From positions 1 to 8,136 of the forward strand of contig CAIXVA010000235.1 of the NCBI GenBank assembly GCA_903922745.1: DNA of 8,136 nucleotides, given 5' to 3'. The DNA comes from an uncultured Actinomycetes bacterium. Its GTDB lineage: Bacteria > Actinomycetota > Actinomycetes > Nanopelagicales > Nanopelagicaceae. Numbering within the stretch: position 1 is the first letter of the stretch; the number at the start of each line of letters is the position of its first letter. The position numbers and the translations under genes were made by a program. Positions 1 through 5,991 of the stretch are shown piece by piece. The notes below the pieces were generated by a model that saw nothing but the letters and a program-made list of their open reading frames with translations, was not told the origin of the DNA and did not search any database.

Positions 1-167
1 CAATTACCTGTTTGTGCGCGGCCAAATTCAAACCAACCGGCCCATAAACAAAAAGGCAATGCGATAAGTAAAACAGCTGTAAATATCTTCTTTTGCTTGA
101 CTGTTACTGGGCGTTCTTCCTCATTGTTCACAACCCAATCAGGTGCCTTGAATTCCTCGTCAGCCAT
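1..167 (-). CDS. Small membrane protein of unknown function, 5' part only
   Basis: This gene starts at an ATG at 167-165 and runs off the left edge, leaving 55 codons with no stop. The visible protein begins with an acidic, soluble N-terminus (MADEEFKAPDW, then a run of Glu at residues 16-18) and a basic patch (KQKK, 24-27). One hydrophobic segment follows at about residues 28-46, so it is probably a membrane protein with a short cytoplasmic N-terminus. The start lies inside the last codons of ctaG: ATGGCTGA carries both the start and the ctaG stop, an 8-bp overlap that suggests translational coupling in a two-gene unit. I do not recognise a family. Linkage to ctaG hints at a role near oxidase assembly, but that is inference only. 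Confidence 0.7.
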   Translation of the reverse strand, partial: MADEEFKAPDWVVNNEEERPVTVKQKKIFTAVLLIALPFCLWAGWFEFGRAQTGN

Positions 168-927
168 TTTCAACCGCAATTTCTGCATCGATGTCCCGAG
201 ATTTCTTTTCTTCAGATTTAATCCAGTGATACACAGCAAAAGACATCCAGATAGTGTCGATGATCATTGCTCCAGACCACATTAACGAACCGCCTCGGCG
301 TTGATCATTTAATGTATACATTTCTTGATACAGCGAACCTGGCGCAGTGTAAATAAAGAAGCCGGTCAAGGTTTCAGGCACCATCATAAGGAATAGAGAC
401 AAGACGGCAATTGCTGGTGATATTCGTCTATTTACTAAATTGCGATCCAAAAGGTTGAAATAGAAAAGATAGGGAAGTGCAAGATACAAAGGCACTTCAA
501 GATAAGTGTGCACCCATGGATTTTCCATAATGTATGCATGCGGTACCGGCAAGTGAACGCCAATCATTAATAATGCATAAGCAACCCAACTAAACATTGG
601 CTGAGTTAAAGCTCTAAATATTTTAGAAGTTGGATGAAATGAGTTAGGTGTTCCCAAAACAAGTAGCGGACCAGTTACCATCATCAGAGTTATGTGTTGC
701 ACCATATGTAGCGAGAAGTAATCCATTGCGCGCGCACCTACTGGTGTCACGATCACTAATAGAGCAGATGCGATTCCTCCAATAAAGAATGAGATCTGCC
801 GCGCGGTTAGTTCGGAACCTTTAATGCTTCTTATATAGAGGAATGTAATTAGTAAGAGTGGCAACAAGACTTCGGGAGCTAATTGCCATGAACCCCAGAA
901 ACCGGCTTCGTGATGATGCATTTGCAT
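160..927 (-). CDS. ctaG: Cytochrome c oxidase assembly protein, caa3-type CtaG family
   Basis: The 255-residue polytopic membrane protein has about seven hydrophobic segments (roughly 17-33, 45-62, 74-92, 111-128, 142-160, 170-192, 214-234). The signature is H-M-V-Q-H at residues 74-78 at the start of a membrane helix, typical of the caa3_CtaG family. In that family, CtaG of Bacillus is needed to form active caa3 oxidase, probably by delivering copper to CuB. Further His residues at 125 and 130 and a Met/His-rich N-terminus (MQMHHH) could bind copper. The start may be ATG 927 or ATG 921; neither has a clear Shine-Dalgarno sequence. The gene is divergent from the cupredoxin-oxidase operon, which fits its role, and overlaps the next minus-strand gene by 8 bp. 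Its C-terminal tail (about 237-255) is charged and probably cytoplasmic. Confidence 0.9.
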   Translation of the reverse strand: MQMHHHEAGFWGSWQLAPEVLLPLLLITFLYIRSIKGSELTARQISFFIGGIASALLVIVTPVGARAMDYFSLHMVQHITLMMVTGPLLVLGTPNSFHPTSKIFRALTQPMFSWVAYALLMIGVHLPVPHAYIMENPWVHTYLEVPLYLALPYLFYFNLLDRNLVNRRISPAIAVLSLFLMMVPETLTGFFIYTAPGSLYQEMYTLNDQRRGGSLMWSGAMIIDTIWMSFAVYHWIKSEEKKSRDIDAEIAVENG

Positions 928-931
928 GATT

Positions 932-947
932 GGGGCAGATTAGCCCC
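932..947. repeat. Small inverted repeat just upstream of ctaG
   Basis: GGGGC (932-936) and GCCCC (943-947) form a perfect 5-bp stem with a 6-nt loop, ending 5 bp before the ctaG ATG. On the minus strand the loop reads TAATCT, which fits the actinobacterial TANNNT -10 pattern. The dyad could therefore be an operator over the promoter or a fortuitous hairpin. Confidence 0.35.
937..942 (-). promoter_or_regulatory. Candidate -10 element for leaderless ctaG transcript
   Basis: Read on the minus strand this is TAATCT, followed by nine bases and then the ctaG ATG at 927. A start site about seven bases past the hexamer would give an mRNA beginning at or within a base or two of the ATG. That agrees with the absence of a Shine-Dalgarno sequence. 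No convincing -35 element is visible. Confidence 0.3.
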
Positions 948-990
948 GCATGACTGTGGATTACTAGTGAAAATCGCCCACATTTATGCT

Positions 991-1002
991 TCACATCTGT
1001 GA
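991..1002. promoter_or_regulatory. Palindrome TCACA-TC-TGTGA, candidate operator
   Basis: A perfect 5-bp inverted repeat with a 2-bp centre lies in the divergent spacer between ctaG and the oxidase operon. It shares its half-site (TCACA/TGTGA) with the second palindrome at 1034-1048, so the pair could bind one dimeric regulator. The half-site resembles the CRP/FNR core, but the order and spacing differ from TGTGA-N6-TCACA, so no regulator is assigned. Confidence 0.35.
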
Positions 1003-1021
1003 TGAACAGGTCCATACTCTT

Positions 1022-1027
1022 TGTAAT
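1022..1027 (+). promoter_or_regulatory. Candidate -10 hexamer of the oxidase operon
   Basis: TGTAAT differs from TATAAT at one position. A transcription start near 1034 would give a leader of about 35 nt that begins with the 1034-1048 palindrome. The only -35-like hexamer close by (TGAACA at 1003-1008) sits 13 bp upstream, which is too close for a standard promoter. An alternative -10 is TATGCT at 985-990. The assignment is tentative. Confidence 0.3.
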
Positions 1028-1033
1028 CGGCGT

Positions 1034-1048
1034 CACAGAATTTCTGTG
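1034..1048. promoter_or_regulatory. Perfect 15-bp palindrome upstream of the oxidase operon
   Basis: CACAGAA and TTCTGTG are perfect inverted arms of 7 bp around a single central T. The palindrome ends 20 bp before the cupredoxin ATG and just before its Shine-Dalgarno sequence. As DNA it is a good candidate operator; as RNA it could fold with a 6-bp stem and 3-nt loop at the 5' end of the leader. Confidence 0.45.
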
Positions 1049-1068
1049 GAGCCTCTGAGAGGAACGCA

Positions 1069-1848
1069 ATGAAGCGTATTTTGGCCGCACTTGCAACGGT
1101 GGTGCTGGGGTTTGGCGTTATCGCCGGCATTGGTACATACGTTGCAGCCGCGAAAAATGACTCGGGTCTTACGAGTGCAACCGCAGCTGGAACATTCACC
1201 ACACCAGAAGGAAAAACGTATCCGCACTACACCTTGAACATGAATGTTTATCCGAATTCAACATTCGGTGGGCACCATGGTGCAGGTGGTGGTGCGCATC
1301 CAGACTGGGTGAGTTACGGACTTGCGGGTGAACACGGTGAGCCATTAACCGAAGCTTCTACCGGTACAAATTTTGTAGTACCTGCTCATTCAGCGGTAAC
1401 AATAACTATTTGGCAGTACGACTCAGGCGAAACAATTACAAATGATTTCTTTGCAAAAGTTCGTGGAACAGTTGGTAACACCGCAACTTTAGTTGAACGT
1501 TATGACACTAAAGCTCATGCAAATGCGACAGAAGCAAAAACGGTAACTCAGATTCCTAGTGATGGCGTCGGCCATACATTTACGATTCATGGACTCGCGG
1601 ATGCAAATAATCAAGTATTTGTAAGTGTGCCATTACCAATGTCTAATGATGATGAAGTTACCGCTGCTGAAGAAGCAGGCGGGTTTACACAATTTCCAAC
1701 AATGATGACTTTTACGATCATTACTGGTGATGAAGGCGAATATGTCTGGAACTGCGAATTTCCTTGTGGTGACGGAACTGTTGCTCGATTCGGAAGTGCA
1801 ATGTCAACCATGAGCTACATGTCCGGCCACTGGATTGTGAAGGGATAA
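1069..1848 (+). CDS. Exported or membrane-anchored cupredoxin with CxxxC copper loop
   Basis: The 259-residue protein has an N-terminal signal peptide or membrane anchor (about 3-28: basic MKR, hydrophobic core, then AAA), with no lipobox Cys. The rest is extracytoplasmic and beta-rich. The C-terminal half looks like a cupredoxin: His169 in GHTFTIH occupies the first-ligand position. The closing loop holds Cys229 and Cys233 (NCEFPCGDG), then Met245, Met248, Met251 and His254 (YMSGHW). The CxExC-like spacing resembles CuA, but the His expected four residues after the second Cys is missing, so the centre may be mononuclear or rearranged. A His/Gly-rich stretch (68-77, HH at 69-70, His77) may also bind metal. 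A strong Shine-Dalgarno (GAGAGGAA, 1057-1064) sets the start. It is first in the oxidase operon, 4 bp before subunit II. Likely role: electron donor or copper carrier to the oxidase (inference). Confidence 0.75.
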   Translation: MKRILAALATVVLGFGVIAGIGTYVAAAKNDSGLTSATAAGTFTTPEGKTYPHYTLNMNVYPNSTFGGHHGAGGGAHPDWVSYGLAGEHGEPLTEASTGTNFVVPAHSAVTITIWQYDSGETITNDFFAKVRGTVGNTATLVERYDTKAHANATEAKTVTQIPSDGVGHTFTIHGLADANNQVFVSVPLPMSNDDEVTAAEEAGGFTQFPTMMTFTIITGDEGEYVWNCEFPCGDGTVARFGSAMSTMSYMSGHWIVKG

Positions 1849-1852
1849 GACC

Positions 1853-2623
1853 ATGACTGAGCTAAAGCCTTCAACAAAAAACAAGTGGTGGAAACACCCA
1901 GATGTTAAGAAGACATTTATCTTCTGGTTAATCTTCACACCGGCTATTGGAATTTTCGGAACACAGTTCCATGTGCTTTCAATGCCTGATCCCGCATCAG
2001 AGGTCATGGGTGGCGTTATTGGATTGATGCGTTTGTTTACTTGGGCCGCAGCTCCGGTTGCGGCTTTAGTTTTTGCAATCTGCGCAACGGCTTTAACAAG
2101 CTCTCGCCACTATGGCGATAACCCTCCTGCTGACGCCGATCATCAAATCTCTAATTCTCCCCGCGCAAATGCAACGTGGATAGTCGTTTCAGCGATGTTG
2201 TGTTTATTTGCATTGGTTACGGGATTGGTTGTCTTACAAAAAGAAGGCGATGCTCTTCATGAAGAGAATGCAATCCACGTAAATGTCACTGGTCAGCAAT
2301 GGGCCTGGAATTATGACTATGCCGATGGTGCGCGAAGCGAAGTTTTATACCTTCCTGTTGACGTTCCGGTTGTATTCCATATAACTAGTAAAGATGTGAA
2401 GCACTCATTCTGGATTGTTGAAATGGGCATCAAGATGGATGCAAATCCTGGGTACACAACCGAAACGGCAGTTACTCCTAACAAGATTGGTGTATTTAAT
2501 GTTCGATGCGCCGAATTGTGCGGATTGTTACATGCATATATGCAAAATAAAGTTCACGTGGTCAGCAAAGCTGATTATGAAAAATGGCTGGCCGATAGGT
2601 CAGCATTGGAGGCGCGTTCATAA
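1853..2623 (+). CDS. ctaC: Cytochrome c oxidase subunit II (CuA subunit)
   Basis: Subunit II receives electrons at the binuclear CuA centre and passes them to heme a in subunit I. All CuA ligands are present: His184 (KHSFW), Cys219, Glu221, Cys223, His227 and Met230, in the order C-A-E-L-C-G-L-L-H-A-Y-M. The aromatic patch used in electron entry is at 148-156 (QQWAWNYDY). Three hydrophobic segments occur at about 20-41, 58-80 and 108-128, one more than the usual two; the first may be an uncleaved signal anchor. There is no lipobox and no C-terminal heme-c domain or CxxCH, so this is not a caa3-type fusion. A Shine-Dalgarno-like GAAGGG (1839-1844) precedes the ATG by 8 bases. The stop overlaps the start of subunit I by one base (TAATG), indicating coupled translation. 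Confidence 0.93.
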   Translation: MTELKPSTKNKWWKHPDVKKTFIFWLIFTPAIGIFGTQFHVLSMPDPASEVMGGVIGLMRLFTWAAAPVAALVFAICATALTSSRHYGDNPPADADHQISNSPRANATWIVVSAMLCLFALVTGLVVLQKEGDALHEENAIHVNVTGQQWAWNYDYADGARSEVLYLPVDVPVVFHITSKDVKHSFWIVEMGIKMDANPGYTTETAVTPNKIGVFNVRCAELCGLLHAYMQNKVHVVSKADYEKWLADRSALEARS

Positions 2624-4494
2624 TGACAACCACAATGAATCATCCTGCAGCAGCTGCAGGTAAGTCACGCACTCCAATCATTGAACGTCTCAATATTGTT
2701 ACTGCATTTGCGTTAGGTGCAATCAGTGCATTTGTTGTGTGGCGTTTAGCGCTGCAATTCTTACCAGCTGATTCAGAGGTGAGACTATTTACTCGTGAAG
2801 ATAAAATCACGCTGCTGTCAATGATCGCGTGGTTTGTCGGATTCATGACAGGAATCGGCGCGCTGGTTGCACCATTCCGCTGGGTGATGGGTAAAGATCT
2901 TTCACATGATGAAAATATGTTCCTTGCTGGTAAGGACATGGGAATCAAGCGTTACTTCCGATATACAACAGATCACAAAGTTGTCGGTATTCAATACTTA
3001 ATTATCACGATGGTGATCTTTGGTATTGGTGGAATTTTGGCGATGCTCATCCGCGCAAACTTGGGTACTCCTGAAGGAGGATTAATTCATCCTCAGGCGT
3101 ACAACTCAATCGTTGGTACACACGGAATCATCATGATTGTCGGAACCATCATCATGGTTACTGGTCCAATTGGTAACTTCATCATGCCAATCATGATCGG
3201 TGCTCGAGATATGGCTTTCCCGCGATTAAATGCGCTTAGTTTCTGGCTAATTGTGGCAGCAGCTATTCCATTGATTTGGGCACAATTTATTGGTGGAATC
3301 TCAACTGGTTGGTCTGCTTACAACCCATTAGCAGGGCAAGCACCACTTGGCATGAATGGTTACATCATGTTTATTTGTATCTTTGCGCTTTCAACGATGG
3401 TTGCAGGTGCAAACATCACCACAACAGTTGTTCGTATGCGTGCTAAGGGTATGACCTGGAACCGCACTCCAATTTTTATTTACGGAGTTGTAGCTTCCGT
3501 TGCGTTGGCTTTGCCAGCATTCCCAGTTTTCTTCTTGTCACAGGTTATGTCAGGTATGGATCGAGCACTCGATACTTCCTTCTATAACACTGCTGGCGGT
3601 GGATCAGGATGGCTTTATGAAAACTTGTTCTGGATTATGGGTCACCCAGAAGTTTATGTAATTTTAATTCCTGCGGTAGCAGCATTAATGGAAATGGCGC
3701 CAGTGTTTACACGTCGTCCTTTATTTAGCTTCAATGTTGCAGTAATGGGTATCGCTGGAATTTCAGGGCTATCTATCTTGGTTTGGGCTCACCATATGTA
3801 TATTTCTGGATGGGCACCATTACTAAATGCGCCATTTATGTTAACGACTGAATTAATTTCTATTCCAACAGGAATGTTGTTCTTAGTCCTAGTCGGAACG
3901 TTGTGGCGAGGGCGACTGTGGATGACAATGCCAACATTGTCGATCTTTGCATTGCTATGGAATTTCATGATCGGTGGAATTACTGGAATCTATCTTTCAG
4001 ATGTTCCAGCTGATGCGTTCCTTCATGGATCTATGTATGTCACAGCGCACTTCCATTACACATTAATGGGTGCTGGACTAACCGGAGCACTTGCCTCACT
4101 TGTCTATTGGTTCCCAAAGATGACAGGTCGTATGTTTGATAAGAAGCTCAGTTGGATTTCATTTTGGATGGTTCAGATTGGATTTAACGTAACCTTCGGT
4201 GGAATGTTCATTGTTGGTCTACAAGGACAACCACGCCGCGTAGAAGCTTATGCAGCACTCTTTAATCGGGGCAATCTAATTACCTCGATAGGTGCTGCAG
4301 TGATTATGTCTGGAATGTTGGTACTTCTTTACGGAGTTATCTCTTCATGGCGCCATGGAGTAGTCGCTCCAATGAACCCATGGCATGCAAAGACTTTGGA
4401 ATGGACTGTTGCAAATCCAATCCCACTTGAAAACTTTGCAGTTCTGCCAGTTGTTACTTCGGATCCATACGGCTACGGAAAGGAAAAGAAATGA
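2623..4494 (+). CDS. ctaD: Cytochrome c oxidase subunit I (heme a / heme a3-CuB)
   Basis: This is the catalytic subunit that reduces O2 to water and pumps protons across the cytoplasmic membrane. Visible ligands are His167 and His478 for heme a, His476 for heme a3, and His341, His390 and His391 for CuB. Tyr345 in HPEVY is the cross-linking Tyr. The D-channel residues Asp196, Asn185, Asn203 and Glu343 are kept, as is the propionate Arg pair 538-539. Two positions depart from the canonical A family: the K-channel Lys (in PTGxK) is Leu419, and the Mg-site Asp after His468 is Gly469. The core begins near residue 112 (YTTDHK), so about 110 extra N-terminal residues with two membrane segments (about 25-47 and 63-86) are present. 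At 623 residues it is longer than the usual 530-580. GGAGG at 2608-2612 is the Shine-Dalgarno. Its stop overlaps the subunit III start (ATGA). Confidence 0.95.
   Translation: MTTTMNHPAAAAGKSRTPIIERLNIVTAFALGAISAFVVWRLALQFLPADSEVRLFTREDKITLLSMIAWFVGFMTGIGALVAPFRWVMGKDLSHDENMFLAGKDMGIKRYFRYTTDHKVVGIQYLIITMVIFGIGGILAMLIRANLGTPEGGLIHPQAYNSIVGTHGIIMIVGTIIMVTGPIGNFIMPIMIGARDMAFPRLNALSFWLIVAAAIPLIWAQFIGGISTGWSAYNPLAGQAPLGMNGYIMFICIFALSTMVAGANITTTVVRMRAKGMTWNRTPIFIYGVVASVALALPAFPVFFLSQVMSGMDRALDTSFYNTAGGGSGWLYENLFWIMGHPEVYVILIPAVAALMEMAPVFTRRPLFSFNVAVMGIAGISGLSILVWAHHMYISGWAPLLNAPFMLTTELISIPTGMLFLVLVGTLWRGRLWMTMPTLSIFALLWNFMIGGITGIYLSDVPADAFLHGSMYVTAHFHYTLMGAGLTGALASLVYWFPKMTGRMFDKKLSWISFWMVQIGFNVTFGGMFIVGLQGQPRRVEAYAALFNRGNLITSIGAAVIMSGMLVLLYGVISSWRHGVVAPMNPWHAKTLEWTVANPIPLENFAVLPVVTSDPYGYGKEKK
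2644..2660. repeat. Perfect 17-bp palindrome within the first codons of ctaD
   Basis: Eight-base arms (CCTGCAGC and GCTGCAGG) surround a single A, starting 21 bases after the A of the ctaD ATG. The segment encodes a Pro-Ala4-Gly stretch, so it may simply reflect Ala codons. In mRNA it could form a GC-rich hairpin close to the start codon. Confidence 0.4.
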
Positions 4495-5102
4495 GCGTCG
4501 AGACACATTCACACAACGCCCATCACGAAGACCCAGATGTCGTTGGAAGTCGTAACCGCCTTGGAGTAATTCTAATTCTGGTTGCAGATATCGCATTCGC
4601 ACTCAGCATGGTCTTTGTGTACTTCTATCTACGTGCGCAAAATGTCAATGACATGTGGTTACCAAAAGCAACTGAAGAGCATGCAGCAATTGTTGCAGTG
4701 TCATCATCTAAAGCTTGGACCGTTACTGCAATCGCTGCTGTTGGGTTGCTGACACATTTCTATGCGCTTAAAGGTGCACGAGCACACAATGATGTTCAGT
4801 TAAAACTTGGATCATTAATTGCGTTGATTGCTTCAATAACTGCAATTTACTTCCAGTACAACACATTCGTAACAGCACCATTTACATTCTCTGACGGTGC
4901 ATATGTTTCTTGCTTCTACTTGTTCGCAGTAATGAACTTTGTTCACCTGGCGTTGACAGTCTTTATTTCATTTGGAAACTGGAACCGCGCACGGCTTGGA
5001 CTGTATGCAGCAAATGTGTGGCATGTAGACATCGTCAATGTTTGGTGGGTCTGGATGGTTGTGTCATCATTGCTAGGTGCTTTCTGCCTCAGCTTCCCGT
5101 AA
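4491..5102 (+). CDS. ctaE: Cytochrome c oxidase subunit III
   Basis: The 203-residue protein has five membrane segments (about 24-48, 75-93, 105-123, 137-160, 182-201), matching the short bacterial subunit III. Recognisable family positions are the first-helix region NRLGVILILVAD followed by YFYLR, with Asp33 where the family usually has Glu. His152 lies in the fourth helix, and WHVDIVNVWW at 177-186 matches the conserved WHxVDxxW signature. In this family subunit III stabilises subunit I and sustains proton uptake through the D channel. The N-terminus is His-rich (His6, 8, 11, 12). Its ATG overlaps the ctaD stop by 4 bp, and AGGA at 4481-4484 gives a well-placed Shine-Dalgarno. Its last 26 bp overlap the next gene. 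Confidence 0.92.
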   Translation: MSVETHSHNAHHEDPDVVGSRNRLGVILILVADIAFALSMVFVYFYLRAQNVNDMWLPKATEEHAAIVAVSSSKAWTVTAIAAVGLLTHFYALKGARAHNDVQLKLGSLIALIASITAIYFQYNTFVTAPFTFSDGAYVSCFYLFAVMNFVHLALTVFISFGNWNRARLGLYAANVWHVDIVNVWWVWMVVSSLLGAFCLSFP

Positions 5103-5991
5103 AAAGAGCTCTAACTGGATCAGCCTCTACATCGCCCTAGGCGTTGTCTGGGGCTGTTCCTTTATCTTCATTAAGTTAGGTCTTGAGTTCTTAACTCCAA
5201 TAGGGGTTGCGTTTGGGCGGGTATCTCTGGGAGCACTAACTCTTTTGATCTGGGCTCGCATTAAAGGGATTGCGCTACCTAAAGGCAAAGCAATGTGGTT
5301 TCACTTGTGGGTTGTCGCGTTACTGCTCAACGTATTTCCTGGAATTCTGTTTGCTTTTGCCGAAACGAAGGTGACCTCGATTCTTGCTGGAATTATTAAC
5401 GCGGTAACTCCATTAATGACATTACTTGCAATCATGATTGCATTTCGGGAAGAAAAGCCAAAGAGCTTTCAGGTCATTGGTTTACTAACTGGATTTCTTG
5501 GTGTTCTCACAGTTCTTGGTGCATGGCAAGGCTTGGGAGATAACCCAACAATTGCTGTCATCGCACTTTTGTCTGCAGTGGCTTGTTACGGCGTTTCATT
5601 TCCATACTCACGTAAATTTGTTTTACCAATGAAGCTTCAAGCAGAATCACTAGCTGCGGGGCAATTAACGATGGGAGCGCTCACCTTGCTTCCGCTTTAC
5701 ATGATCGACGGAATTGCACAAGATTATTATCGTCCTGGTCCAGTTCTTGCGATGCTCACTTTAGGAATTCTTGGTTCAGGTTTTGCTTACATCTGGAACT
5801 TTAAAATTATGGAAGCAGCCGGTAGCGCCATCGCCAGCACCGTGACATATGTGACCCCCGTTGTTGCAGTGATAGTTGGAATCATCTTTTTGGGTGAGGG
5901 CGTTACTTGGTATGAACCAGTGGGTGGGGCGATTGTTTTACTCGGTGCGGCAATTAGTCAGCAGCGCATAAAGTTATTTAGTCGATCTTAA
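5077..5991 (+). CDS. EamA/DMT-superfamily membrane transporter
   Basis: The 304-residue protein has about ten membrane segments arranged as two EamA repeats (about 14-148 and 160-296). The second repeat ends in the typical AGSAIAS...TPVVAVIVG...LGE pattern (248-274), and the first has the matching TSILAGIINAVTPL (100-113). Family members move amino acids, nucleotides or other metabolites, usually as exporters; the substrate cannot be read from sequence. Translation must start at GTG 5077 because an in-frame TAG directly precedes it and no good later start exists. That puts the start inside ctaE by 26 bp with only a weak Shine-Dalgarno, suggesting translation depends on ribosomes from ctaE. 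It is the last gene of the oxidase operon and overlaps the convergent permease gene by 14 bp. Confidence 0.88.
   Translation: MLSASASRKKSSNWISLYIALGVVWGCSFIFIKLGLEFLTPIGVAFGRVSLGALTLLIWARIKGIALPKGKAMWFHLWVVALLLNVFPGILFAFAETKVTSILAGIINAVTPLMTLLAIMIAFREEKPKSFQVIGLLTGFLGVLTVLGAWQGLGDNPTIAVIALLSAVACYGVSFPYSRKFVLPMKLQAESLAAGQLTMGALTLLPLYMIDGIAQDYYRPGPVLAMLTLGILGSGFAYIWNFKIMEAAGSAIASTVTYVTPVVAVIVGIIFLGEGVTWYEPVGGAIVLLGAAISQQRIKLFSRS

Noticed and set aside
97..285. Plus-strand 62-codon frame across the ctaG 3' end
   Set aside because: It is antisense to ctaG and the overlapping small gene, and its translation has no recognisable feature.
991..1002. CRP/FNR binding site
   Set aside because: The half-sites are in inverted order (TCACA then TGTGA) with a 2-bp gap, not TGTGA-N6-TCACA, so only a generic palindrome is claimed.
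821..1227. Short minus-strand frames spanning the ctaG 5' end, the spacer and the cupredoxin start
   Set aside because: They overlap better supported genes, lack ribosome sites and show no family motif.
1753..1830. Reading the first operon gene as a second true CuA subunit II
   Set aside because: The loop lacks the His four residues after the second Cys and there is no two-helix hairpin; it is better described as a cupredoxin with a CxxxC loop.
1853..2623. caa3-type subunit II with fused cytochrome c
   Set aside because: The protein ends about 26 residues after the CuA Met and contains no CxxCH.
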